From positions 2,275,001 to 2,339,000 of the forward strand of contig JAXDDX010000073.1 in NCBI GenBank assembly GCA_034670405.1: a stretch of 64,000 nucleotides of DNA, in the 5' to 3' direction. A program made the position numbers and the translations under genes. This DNA comes from Hoplostethus atlanticus. Taxonomy: Eukaryota; Chordata; Actinopteri; Trachichthyiformes; Trachichthyidae. Below, piece by piece: positions 1-10,712 of the stretch. A model generated the notes under the pieces. The model had not been told where the DNA came from and did no database searches. It saw only the letters and a program-made list of their open reading frames with translations. Position 1 is the stretch's first letter. The number at the start of each line of letters is the position of its first letter.

Positions 1-686
1 TGCAGTCTGTCAGTCGGCGCTGACTCACTTAAGACAAGGGCCCCTTTTCCGCCACTGTGCAGCCCTGTACCCAGACAGCCAGCTCGCTTCAGAACAAAAG
101 CACCTTATTTAATGCTGATTGGATGGCTGGCTCGTGTTCTCTGGGCTGAGAGGGCTCTTTATTGCTTGCCGTGCCGTCTCTTCCTGCACCCTAACATCCT
201 TTGTCTCGGCTCTCTGCGGAGACCTCGGCGGGCAAGCTTCTTTTGGGACCTCCTCCCAGTGTCTCAGTCGGTCCTCGGAGCAGACTTGGACCTCTTCCTC
301 GGTGCGGTTGTGCTTCGTACTCTACGCTCATGCACGCTTGTGAGTGGACAGGCTCGCCTCCTTTTCCGAGTCGTGGGCCGAAGTCGGCTACTGTGCTGTA
401 AAAATATGATTGACCCCGAACCGTTGCTTTATGGAGCTTTGAGGTTGGCGCGAATCCAGGTAGAATCCCGCGGTGAAATCCCTACCCCCGAAACAATAAC
501 AATTAAACACAGACAATACAACAAATACTGCAAATACTCAGGAAAAGTCCTACACTGAAACACGTATTATGTAAAAGCCTGGTTCATCTTCAATCTCATG
601 CTGGTTCCATATCTTACGGTGAGCCACGATGCCCCCCCCAATCTATCCCCTAAATCTCTGTTATTACCTGTGTTGGAGGAAGTGTC
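1..686 (-). other. b3gat1: b3gat1 3' UTR and downstream sequence
   Basis: This stretch follows the b3gat1 stop codon (687-689, minus strand) and should hold its 3' UTR. A canonical AATAAA polyadenylation hexamer reads on the minus strand at 158-163, giving a possible UTR of about 530 nt. The longest plus-strand open frame (112-558) has no recognisable domain and is treated as chance. The cleavage site itself cannot be seen. Confidence 0.55.
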
Positions 687-995
687 TCATATCTCCACAT
701 TAGAATCTGTAAATCCCTTCTTGCCCTCATTCACCAGCACAGGCTTCTCCGTCCTTGTGTGCCATACTAATACCTGGAAGTAAGAAGAAAGAGATGGAGT
801 TGAAATATGTCAAATGTAATGAAATACTAATACTTCACAGCATCTAGAAGCAGAACATATCATATTTTTAGTGATCTGTATGTGTAAAGAGTGTTGGCTA
901 TAAGACAAGCATCTTAAGACACGTCTTCTGACACGTATTTACAGATACAGCTGCATCTTCTTCTGCTACTTGATGGTGTTGCTCAACAGTTAAAA

Positions 996-1054
<59 letters not shown>

Positions 1055-3184
1055 CCTCCCTTCCTCACCTTAGTGCAGTTAGCAGCTTTGGGCTCCAAGT
1101 CGCCGAGAGTGACCAGGTCCTTCAGTAAGCTGCTCTCCTGATAACCTCCCTTCACCCCGCGCAACTTGAAATAAGCCTGATGTTTGTAGAGAATGAGGCG
1201 CAGGTTCACTGCAAACCCAGCCATGTCGATGGCGAAGGGCCGGTGCGGGTCGAATACAGTCTTCCAGCCGTACACCTTGCCCAAGGTGTTAACTTTAGGG
1301 GACTCGTACCGCAGTCCCCCCACAAAGGCCACGGGCCACACCGACACCTTTCTGGTGGAACGCATCTGGTAGGTGGAAACACAGGGAGACAGTGTAAGCT
1401 ACGTGGTGCAGGGCATTCTTGTGAGTAATCTTCAAGTCCATAAGACTCAAAATGCTGGCTACACGACTGAAAAAAAAGGCTTTTCTGTCTTGGGTTGTAG
1501 AGGCACACACACACTTGACAACTTGTATTTGGGGACAGCATGCAACCCCTAATGTCATGAAAAACACAAGCTCTCACTCTAATACAACAACAACCAACAA
1601 CCAAAGCAAACATGAAGGTGTAGCAGTTTTTTCCCCACACTTTCTGTATGCTTTGCCTTCTCTGGCACTCGAGTCTCATTGGCTATTGCCGGTCTTTGTT
1701 GAATCAATGACCAGCTCACACTACAGGAGTACAGCAAGATTTGTGCAGATGGTCCCAACTGGATTGGGAGACAAGTCTGCAAACCTCACACGCTACAAGA
1801 TAAACTAGCGCAGGCTCTCAGTCTGATCTTGAAAATCAGTCGAAGAAAATCATAACTATATTCAGCCAAAAAGTCATGTAGTGTGTTCCCAACCTTACCT
1901 GGAACAAACTAATACTCTAACTCTATCACTGCCTGGGAGAATGCATCGGTATTATTTACAGATGAGCCTGTAAGGGTGCTTATGTAGAATATAGTTAGGC
2001 ATTTCTACTTTTCTTTGCATGGAAATATGCCCAAAGCGTCCCTCCTCACCTCCTCAAACAACTCCAGACTGTACGTGTTGTCGTCGTCTGCAAAGTAGAC
2101 AATCCCAGGCTGGCTGTTGTTGACGGTGAAGGTCTCCCGGAGCCACCGCAGGGCCAGGTTCCTCTGCATGGTTCCCCGCGGTATTCGGGGGTCTCTGGTG
2201 TCCCCGCGTACCTTGTAGTTCCTGGGCGTCTCCACATTGAGGTGGGTGTAGTTGAGGCCTGTTTCCTGGAGGAGACGACTGACCAGAGAGGTCCTCCTCT
2301 GGGAGTCCTCCACCAGGATCCAGTGCAGGTTGGGCACGTGGAGGAAGGTGTTGGCCAGTCGTGTCAGCTCCGCCTTCTGCACTGGCCGGCTGTAGGTGGG
2401 GGTGATGACGTGGATGGTGGGCAGCACGTCGGACCAGGGTGGAGGCCGGCTGTAGACGTACTCGGTGCGCACCACCTCCACGATGTCCCGGTTCTGCAGG
2501 GAGCAGGACTCCTTGAAGGCAAAGGTATTCCTGGAGTTGGAGCGACTGTCACGTCTGTCATCTAGGACCAGGAGGGATAATGGGCGCAGTGTTACTATGT
2601 GCCTATGTACCGTCTACATATCAATTTCGTGCTGACATTTTGTTGTCCTACATGAGATGTGGTGTGGAATTAGATACTAAACTGTTATAAATAGCTTACT
2701 CAGACTTAATTTTCAACATATTGCACACTAGTTATCAACATGTGACATTTTTCCATAGAGCGACTGCCTTCTGCACCCTTGAGCAGTCAGATAATACAAG
2801 AAATCAACCAAACACAGTAACAGTGGTGTAAGATGCATAGGGCATGCTGTGCATATTTCTAAACACTTTTTGGAGACCCCAGCGCTTCAAATCAATCATC
2901 AAAGACATTTCCCACATTTCCACATTTGGGAGGACAGAGTAAAATCATCATTTATACCACACATATTTCTCAACAAGTGACAGTTGTTTTCAATTTTGTT
3001 CAAGTGTCACAAAGTGACGCAAGCACTGTGGCTGCATGAAATATTCCCAAAACATTAACAAAGACTTTTTACCCTTTCGAGTCGCTAGCAGAGGGGTGAT
3101 GGCGCTTTGGTGCCAAACAGTGATGAGTAGTGTCCAGGGCAACACGATCAACACGATGGCGAGGATGTCTCGTCTCTTCGGCAT
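687..3184 (-). CDS. b3gat1: galactosylgalactosylxylosylprotein 3-beta-glucuronosyltransferase 1 (GlcAT-P)
   Basis: Type II Golgi glycosyltransferase (GT43) that transfers glucuronic acid from UDP-GlcA to N-acetyllactosamine ends, making the precursor of the HNK-1 carbohydrate on neural adhesion molecules. Four coding exons on the minus strand: 3184-3073, 2561-2050, 1365-1069 and 773-687. All have GT/AG junctions, the phases agree (1, 0, 0), and together they encode 335 residues; human B3GAT1 has 334. The protein starts with MPKRRDILAIVLIVLPW, a short cytoplasmic tail followed by a signal-anchor. A variable stem follows, and the catalytic domain starts near EVVRTEYVY. The metal/UDP-binding DDD motif lies in YFADDDNTYSLELFEE at the end of exon 2. 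GGYQESSLL, in exon 3, carries the family's catalytic glutamate. Sequons are visible at NYT and NNS. The last exon encodes VLVWHTRTEKPVLVNEGKKG and ends in NVEI. A noncoding 5' exon probably lies further right: an acceptor-like CAG sits just before the start codon near 3199. The a/b teleost paralogue was not resolved. Confidence 0.97.
995..1051. repeat. (AC)n microsatellite in b3gat1 intron 3
   Basis: About 28 nearly perfect AC units. On the b3gat1 strand this is a (GT)n tract that begins about 17 nt after the exon 3 donor (GT at 1068-1067). Confidence 0.98.
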
Positions 3185-3979
3185 CTCCAGGGTCAGACCT
3201 GAGTCACGTCATTACCTGCAGGACACGTCACACACTGAAGCCCTTGACAGATTACATGAATAGACGACCATGACAGAGAGTGCAAGTGCTGCTGCGATTT
3301 CCATGGTGCCTGGTTTAATTATAGGTTTTGTGCACTGCTCCAGAGGATATTTTGAGACTCAATATACTGAAGCATCCGATAAACATCAATTGTATAAACA
3401 ATTTCTGGAACTCATTAAAAAAAAAAATTCTCTCAACTCACATTTTCATCAAAACGAGACAAAAGTAAGTAAGTCATCCCTCACCTTGACAGAAACAATA
3501 TTTTTGAAAAAGACCAATCAGGTTTCCATTGACTGATTCCAGGACTGAAACAACTTCCCTCAAGCTTACCATTGATCTCCTGGTAACTACACATGCAGGG
3601 GACCATTCAATACTTCAGACTGGGCAGCAGGGCAGTGTTGTGATTAGGGAAATGCTGGAGAAGCTGAAGTTCCTTCAAGCAAAACACTAAATCCTGACCA
3701 GCTCCATGGGTGCTACTCTGCAGCTGAGCCGACACTTTGACTTCCTTGTGGAGGGGATTTCTCCTTTGTGGGAATTAACAGTAGATCAAACCTTGTCCAG
3801 ATTACTAGTATGACAAATTGTCATCCACATTTTTATTTCCTCTCAAAATGCAGCACTGAGGCTTTTAACCTTAACAAGGAAACATCACCCTTCTTTGCAC
3901 AAGCTGTTCATTTTAAAATTGATTGAGATTTTACTGATTCCTTTTCTGACTGTCATTAATCTTTTAACCCCATGAGCTG
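3185..3979. other. Sequence upstream of the b3gat1 start codon
   Basis: This should include the boundary of a noncoding 5' exon and the start of a large 5' intron of b3gat1. Acceptor-like CAG triplets lie near 3199 and 3219 on the minus strand. No conserved open frame was seen. Confidence 0.4.
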
Positions 3980-4285
3980 GGGTGCAACCTCCAGCTATTC
4001 CAAAATCCATCTTAAAGCTTTTGACCACGCTAGAGCCTGTTGTTTTTTTAAACACATTTATATATCTAACAATTTCTGCGGTGCATATTGTGTCCTATTG
4101 CTATAATTATTTTATTTTTCTCTTTTTATTATTTTTCCCTGTATTTATTGCAGTTCTAGACTATTTTTCATTTCTGCTTGTTTTTTTTAGTCATTGTGTA
4201 TGCATTTAGTTTACTTTCTTGATTTAAAATTTGTAAATTGCTTTTGAAGAGTGCTATAAAAGTTTTATATTATTATTATTATTCT
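3980..4285 (+). mobile_element. LINE 3'-end fragment with (ATT)n tail
   Basis: The end reads as a short A/T-rich 3' UTR: TTGTAAATTGCTTTTGAAGA, then GTGCTATAAAAG, then an ATT repeat at about 4266-4283. This is the usual ending of truncated CR1/L2-type LINEs in fish. The 5' boundary is uncertain and no reverse transcriptase codons were recognised. Confidence 0.5.
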
Positions 4286-6493
4286 TTTTGTTGTTGCCGT
4301 CATCGTTGGATGCTAGCAGGTGCAATTCAAAGTGTTTCTTATATAAGACTTCAGTCGCGTCTTTTTGAGAGGAACCATTCACTTTTTAGAGTAATATTTA
4401 GCATGATGTCTTAGTCAGTGAATGGAGGAGCCGGGTCATTGAGTTTCCTAATGTAATGGCCCATCACTGTAATTGCTATGTGAATTATATTGTGAAGTAC
4501 TATAGGAGGTGGCCTTCTATTGAGGATCTGCATAGCTGCAAGGCACATACTACAAGGAGGCATTTTGTAAAGAAACCGTCTCAGCCCGCTGGAGCTGCTG
4601 CACACCAGAAAATAGGTCAGAAAATGCTCCGAGCTTTCTATTTGTCTCTTTTAAAAGCACACTGAAATAGTACAGAAAGCATTCCTCAGTTTGTGCCGGT
4701 GATTTAAGGAAGGCTATAGCTCGGTTGAAAGGGTCAGTTCATATTAAATCAGGCTCTTTCCTGCCCGTGAACAGTTGACTCAGACAGTGAGGTCAGGATT
4801 CACTCTTGTGTGGGTTCAGTAAAAATTTCAAAGTGATGCGACTAAGAGGTACAAAGTGCTATAAGGTCTTACCCATGTTTACAGCTAACACACATGGTCA
4901 CGGGAAGGGCAGACACCTCAGGATCTGCATGGAGACGTTTAGCATAGTCCATCATCCCTGCAGAAAGGTAACAGAGCAGTGAGGATTAATGTGTTTGACA
5001 GCGTGCATCAAGTCCCTCAGCATAGCAATGTTGATGTGAAGCCAATGTTCTGTTGGTCATCAATGGCTGGTGATCAATACCTTTACTTTTGGAGGCTTTA
5101 TGAGTGTTTCTCTGAACACTTAGGGGGGACTGACAATCTGTGGGGCTTGCAAAGATGTTACCTTGGCCCTAAATACATTTGTCTCATCTATGGCTATTTG
5201 TGTTCTTTTGCCATCATGTGAAGCAATCCAATTAGCACGTTTCTTTTGGGTTATTTCCTTAAGATTAAGGAAGCCAGGGAGTGTTTAACTGGCTTATATT
5301 CAGGCAGGCCATACAAGCTTTCACGGCAGACAGATGGAAATCGCAAGGTTCCCTGAACAGAAACTCTCATGGCAGACACGTTCATCTATCACACAATGTA
5401 AATGTATGTGTGCAGGTCAGAGATTGTCCATATGATCAGCATGTATTACAGCAGCACCACCGGCCTTGTAAAATCTTCCGCACTGCAACCTGACTTCGGG
5501 GACTTGGTTTCCCGGGGGGATAATCACAATGGGTGTGCGGTCAGGCACAATGAGATGGGAGGATCCGGTTAACTGGTTTATTGTTTTCGTTTGTGGGTTT
5601 GCATGTTTCAGGATTATTACTCGATTGACAAAGTTAGATGTTGACTGGTCTTGATCTAGGTATAGAAAACAAATGGTAGTTTGTGCCAGTTATTAACAAA
5701 GTATAGAAATACAATACAAATATATACACATATACATAGGTTAAGGCTTAACCAACAAAATATACATCGAGGGCAACAACCAAACAAAGAGCAATCTAGA
5801 TATACAATTATAAAGAAACCAACCATATAATTATAAGTGAACCAAATAAATCAACCACTACTCAAAGAATTATGTGAAATAATAGAATAACTTGATTCAC
5901 GCAATCAACAAACTATCAAACAAAGCATGGTGTGCTGCTGCAGACAAAGGGAGGAGTGGTGGATTGTCATCCCTTTTAAGGGGCTAGCAATCAGGGTTGG
6001 TGGAGGCGGGGTTCTTGGCCAAGCCCAGCTTAACCCTTGAGTGCCTGCTGCTCTTCACAACAGGCCTTCCATCTACACTGCAGAAGTCTCTGTCCACCAC
6101 CACCAGCCACCCTCAGTCCCTTTGTTTCCCTTTCTCTTTGTGAGTCTCTTCATACGACAGATCCTCTGCTCGTTAATCACAGCTCTTTAGACGTAATTAA
6201 TCCTTGATTAAAGTGGATCAACCCCAGTCTGTGAGATCAAAGGTGGTGCTAAGTAATTATCACATCGGGATAGGTTTAATAGGGTCATGTTTCAACAGCA
6301 CGTCATTGATATTGACGTGCTAATTAACTATACACATCATGTCGACATAAATAATGACTCCCTCGCGCCATTTTGCATCCTCATTTTAAGGTGAATGCTC
6401 TCTTGGCAGAATGCAAAATAACATCAGCAGAAATCGATGCCAGGCAGTACGGTGACATAGGCTGGAGGAAAAGAACGGAGTAAAATACTGAGT
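4286..6493. other. Intergenic or 5'-intronic sequence, no gene recognised
   Basis: Only short open frames without domains. From about 5560 to 5930 the sequence is A-rich and simple, followed by a GC-richer block at 5930-6060. Together these could be an old retroelement in reverse orientation, but no diagnostic motif was found. Confidence 0.4.
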
Positions 6494-6495
6494 TA

Positions 6496-7460
6496 CAGTA
6501 TTTTTCGATTGCTTTGACTCAATTTGCACAACAGAGTTTCAATGTGCAAAACTCTTAACACAGAATGCTATACTGCTCATTTTGGGTTCAAAATCTAATA
6601 TAGCATGCAAAATATAAATACCAGTGTCAAATGAGAGACCAGAACATTGGATATGTTCATCGTTGAAGTTTAATTTTTGGTGCATTTTCAAATACAATGG
6701 CCATTATCAAATAATGCTGTCAAACACTAAATAATTGTCATAAAAAAAGACTATGCGAGAGTCATTTACTCATAAGTACTTCAAATGAAGTACAGCAAGC
6801 ATCCCCTGTGATCCTTTGTGATAGACTGAGGTATATATATATATATAGCTTGTGTTTTTATGTAAGACAAACAAAATATTAGATTACAGTAGATTACTGT
6901 ATATGAAAGAAATCATACAGTAATGCAGTAAACTCAACTGAATTTTACAGTAAAAACAAAAACAACAGTAAAAGCAAAAATTACAGTAACAAAAAACAAA
7001 ACAAATGCATTTCAGTGCTTAAGCAGCATTTTGCCTCTCTGCTGCATTTGGCCACAGAATCGACCTCATCGGCCTGCTCTATGTTGCTCCATATTGTCAG
7101 AAACTGCCATTCAGGTTTCTAAGCAGCCTTTTATGTAGTGGTGATGAGATTATCAATTGTGTTGCAATGCTACTCAAGTGGGCAAGGTTGCTGGAAGTGA
7201 TGAGACATGACAACAAACGCCTGTTGAATTGATTTAGTGATCTACGTTTGTAGTAATAAGCATTGCAACATTGTTGTAATGTTAGGTGGCTGTACTCTGA
7301 GGATGGAGCATATGATTTAGAGTTTGGCACTTTGTATGTCAGCATAGGATGTAGTGTCTTTGAGTATGAATTTTGAAAGTCAATTTGGCACTTTGCATTT
7401 AGAGTTTTGTACATTGAAATTCTGCTGTGCAAAATGAGTCAAAGCAATCGAAAAAAACTG
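6496..7460. mobile_element. Tc1/mariner-like element with long terminal inverted repeats
   Basis: The left end CAGTATTTTTCGATTGCTTT and the right end, read in reverse complement (CAGTTTTTTTCGATTGCTTT), are inverted repeats. Similarity continues for about 60-70 bp through GACTCA, TTTGCACA and TTTCAATGT. TA dinucleotides flank both ends (6494-6495, 7461-7462), as expected for Tc1/mariner insertion. The element is 965 bp. Its middle is A/T-rich with many ACAGTA motifs and a short TA run near 6833-6846. No intact transposase was seen; the 111-codon minus-strand frame at 7097-7432 has no recognisable DDE domain. Confidence 0.85.
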
Positions 7461-7462
7461 TA

Positions 7463-8385
7463 ACAGGATGTACTCTCCATTTACCATTTACCTTTACACT
7501 GAATTCCTTGTGATATGTATTTCATCTTAGATGTTAGATGAAGGGGGAAAGGCCGTGCATGGAGCAATAGGTGCAACTGAGGCTTTGGAATGAGTTGGAA
7601 ACTGGAGTGTTCCTGTAAATGTAATGCAGCGGAGAGCCGGCCCAATCACAGCCCACCAGCCATAGGGAACTCCCATTGGTACGCTGCGATCAAACACAAT
7701 TATCGCTGTCAATCAAACCCAATGAGTCGGCATGCCAGCTGGAACATAATGGTTCACTGTGGGACATATTTAATACTATAACCATCATGACCAGTTTTCT
7801 TGATATCTTGTGGATTGCTTTATAAGTGACTTTATTTGGAGAGTAACAGGCAACATCTAACATTACTTTGCTTTAGTATGGTGTAATACTGAGGTCCAGT
7901 TTTACCTAAGGCTGTTAAAAAACATTAGAATTCCCATCTAGAGGTGTAATCATTCTGCCACATTGTTAAAACAAGGTAAATCTCTCTCCCTCATAAATGT
8001 CTCTTTTTTTACATTTAATCTCAGGTTCATTATGAATGCTAGAATAATGGTGGTTTGGTTTGGTCTGATGGTTTAGATGGCTACCTATCTATGGATCTAC
8101 TTGCCCTTTTCATCTCTATATTGCGTCTTTTTACTTCATGTCTTCATCTCTGCTTCTTGTGGCAGTATCACAGCCATGCCACTGTTAAGATAATTGGTTT
8201 CCACACCCGAAGATTTGAGGAGTTTTATTACCCATGTAGCCACAGATTAGATTAGGCTGTTTGTGGGAAAAATGGGAATAAATGCAAAACTGCCACACAT
8301 ATATAATGGATTGGTAGGTGGATTGGAAATTGGTAGGCAAGATTACAGAATGTTATTTCACTTGTTAAAGTGAAATAGTGACACA
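7463..8385. other. Intergenic, unique-looking
   Basis: No gene or clear repeat. A segment with more CpG and GC at about 7600-7750 is the only compositional feature. Confidence 0.4.
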
Positions 8386-8968
8386 GTGATGGTGGGCCTG
8401 ATCTCCGACAATGATGAGAAAGCCTACCTGGAGGAAGTGGCTGACCTGTCACTCTGGTGCCAGGACAACAGCCTCCTCATAAATGTCACCAAAACCAAGG
8501 AGCTGATTGTGGACTTTAGGAGGGCACAACAACAGAGGACGTACACACCACTGTGGATTAATGGGACTACTGTGGAGAGGGTGAGCAGCTATAAATACCT
8601 GGGAGTCCACATCACAGAGAATGGTCATGGTCAACACATACAGACACTCTGGTGAGAAAGGCAAGGCAGCGCCTTTACCACCTCAGGATAGGAGGGCTCT
8701 GCAGAGAATAGTGGCTGAATGCACTATTAGCAGGACTAGCAGGATTTATACACCAGGAGGTGCAGAACCAGAGCCTGCAGGATCATGAAGGATCCTCACC
8801 ACCCCAACAACGGACTGTTTCAGCTGCTGCGGTCAGGCAAGCGCCTCCGTAGTCACGCAGCCAAAACAGAGAGACTGAGACGGAGTTTCTTTCCTCAGGC
8901 CATCAGGACTGTGAACTCTGATCTCACCAGGGCCCCCACTAAGACCCACACACTGCCCCTCTTATGTG

Positions 8969-9036
<68 letters not shown>

Positions 9037-9300
9037 TATATAGATATACATATAGCGACCACACATATTTATATATTTTTCACATATTTTCATATTTTTT
9101 AGATCCCTTATTTCTATTCTTAATCTATTGTAAATAGTGTTGCTTCTTTTTACTGTAAATACTGTTGCTTCTTTTTACTGTAAATACTGTTACTGTTGTT
9201 GTTTTTGCACAATCCCGTAAGCATTGCCACTTTCATTTCACTTTCATTTTTATACATCCTGTATGTGTATGTGACGAATAAAGTTCTTGAATCTTGAATC
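8386..9300 (+). mobile_element. Truncated CR1/L2-type LINE with reverse transcriptase C-terminus
   Basis: The translated part of 8386-8650 reads as the end of a non-LTR reverse transcriptase, with LSLWCQDNSLLINVTKTKEL, then IVDFRRAQ and SSYKYLGVHITENG. After frame breaks, 8785-8960 gives the typical C-terminal block (KDPHHPNNGLFQLLRSGKRL, SFFPQAIRTVNSD). A (CA)n tract interrupts it at 8973-9034. The element ends with a GAATAAAG polyadenylation signal near 9278 and a TTGAATC tandem tail (about 9287-9302). It lacks the endonuclease and most of the RT, and frameshifts split the rest, so it is dead. The clade is assigned from these motifs only. Confidence 0.85.
8973..9034. repeat. (CA)n microsatellite inside LINE 3' end
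   Basis: About 31 CA units. They begin within the LINE C-terminal coding remnant and run into a TA-rich stretch. Confidence 0.98.
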
Positions 9301-9889
9301 TTGTTATGAAAATACTTTCCTGTAGATTTGAGGGAAAATCCCATACATAGGCCTAATCAGTGATTTCCTCTCAAATACATTTAAATGCTGCTCAAATGGT
9401 ATTTTGGGGATTTCTGACCTTGTAAACTACAGGAGGCTGCACACATATTGGTTTTGATCTATTAGCTTAAAATGTGGTATAGCACCTGTTGATACATAAT
9501 ACAACTAGCATAAGCTAACTTTACTAACTCTCTAATCAAGAGTCAGCATTATGTCAATTGCTTAGTATTTTGTCATTGAACGATATTAAGTTGATCAAAA
9601 CGTTTGTCGAAAAGTGAAAGACTAGTTAAGAGATACTCTAACCAAGGATCTAATCATTACTGCTAGGACATTGACTTGGACAGCTGAAGTTAGTTAACAA
9701 TAAGTTAACTAGCTAATGTTAGTTATCGATGAACAATAGTTAATTGCTGATCATAGTTCACCCTCAATAAATTACTTCCAATTGAAAGCCATCACAGAAC
9801 TAACTAACACAGATTACTTCATATCAGGAAACCTCAAACCGTACAGCTCCGATTGTGAAATATGCCGTAGAACGAGGTGATATTTATTC
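9301..9889. other. Intergenic, A/T-rich
   Basis: No gene or element was recognised. TTAGTTAAC-like words recur around 9490-9740, giving a weakly repetitive texture. Confidence 0.35.
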
Positions 9890-10206
9890 ATTGACAGAAA
9901 ATGTATGTTTCATATGAGTTTCATACATTGTGTATACGCTGCTTGCCCAAACTCGGCATCTATTGCACGCCCAACCGTCCTGGTAGGGGGATCCCTCTCT
10001 GAGTAGCCCCTCCCAAGGTTTCTCCCAATTTTCCCAGTGAGGGTTTGTGGGAGTTTTTCCTTGTCCTCTGTGAGGGTCTAAGGCTGGGGGATGTCGTGTA
10101 CTAACCATTTATTATTTTCACATGTTGGGCACTGTGAAGCCCTTAGAGACTGTAACGGTGATTAAGGGCTATACAAATAAATGTGATTTGATTTGATTTG
10201 ATTTGA
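9890..10206 (+). mobile_element. LINE or SINE 3' end with TGATT tail
   Basis: The block GGGATCCCTCTCTGAG ... GGTTTCTCCCAATTTTCCC ... GTTTTTCCTTGTCCTCTGTG ... GAGGGTCTAAGG is a widespread fish retroposon 3' end. It finishes with GATTAAGGGCTATACAAATA and a (GATTT)n tail to 10206. A second copy of the tail is at 36421-36476. The 5' boundary is approximate. Confidence 0.65.
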
Positions 10207-10389
10207 TATGATTGCATATATAACAAAGAGTGCTGCCAGGTGGTGTTCAACACAATCTAGTGCTTTGTTTAGTTGATATAAGACGTGTCCAAATCATGCT
10301 AGCCACCTAGCGGCTAATCAACCAGTGGGCTTGGTTAACTCATTTTAGGACATCAACCCTTGTACAATTTTTTTGCTGTCTTATTCTAT

Positions 10390-10712
10390 TGCTGTGTCTT
10401 ATTTATGACCAGGTCAAACTAGTCTCAGGAAGCCTCAAGGGCAGAACACTGATAGAGTCCTACTCTCAGACTATACAGACAAAGTCTTATTCTTTGATAA
10501 ATCTCCACTGATGTACCCCAGGGGCCCCTCCTGTATGCCTCTCTGTTCATATCATATATAATGTTGTCTTTACTATTCTCTTCAGAGCAACCCTTCATAG
10601 TCTGACTCTGGTACGTATGTGTGCTCGCCCTATGCATATGCTTGAATAAAACTTTGACTTTTGATTGAACAACACTTCAAACTGAGTGAGGACCCTCGTT
10701 TTCCTCGACAGC
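10390..10712 (+). mobile_element. Possible solo LTR (R-U5 side visible)
   Basis: The right part has the look of a retroviral-type LTR: a GCTTGAATAAAAC polyadenylation signal near 10640, a short U5-like segment with CACTTCAAACTGAGTGAGGA, and a terminus near CCTCGACA. The left boundary and target-site duplication were not established and no internal retroviral genes are next to it. Confidence 0.4.

Noticed and set aside
1206-1679. 157-codon minus-strand frame overlapping b3gat1 exon 3
   Set aside because: An off-frame shadow of the real exon at 1069-1365.
7097-7432. 111-codon minus-strand frame inside the Tc1-like element
   Set aside because: No transposase motifs (no helix-turn-helix or DDE pattern seen) and it extends into the inverted-repeat end.
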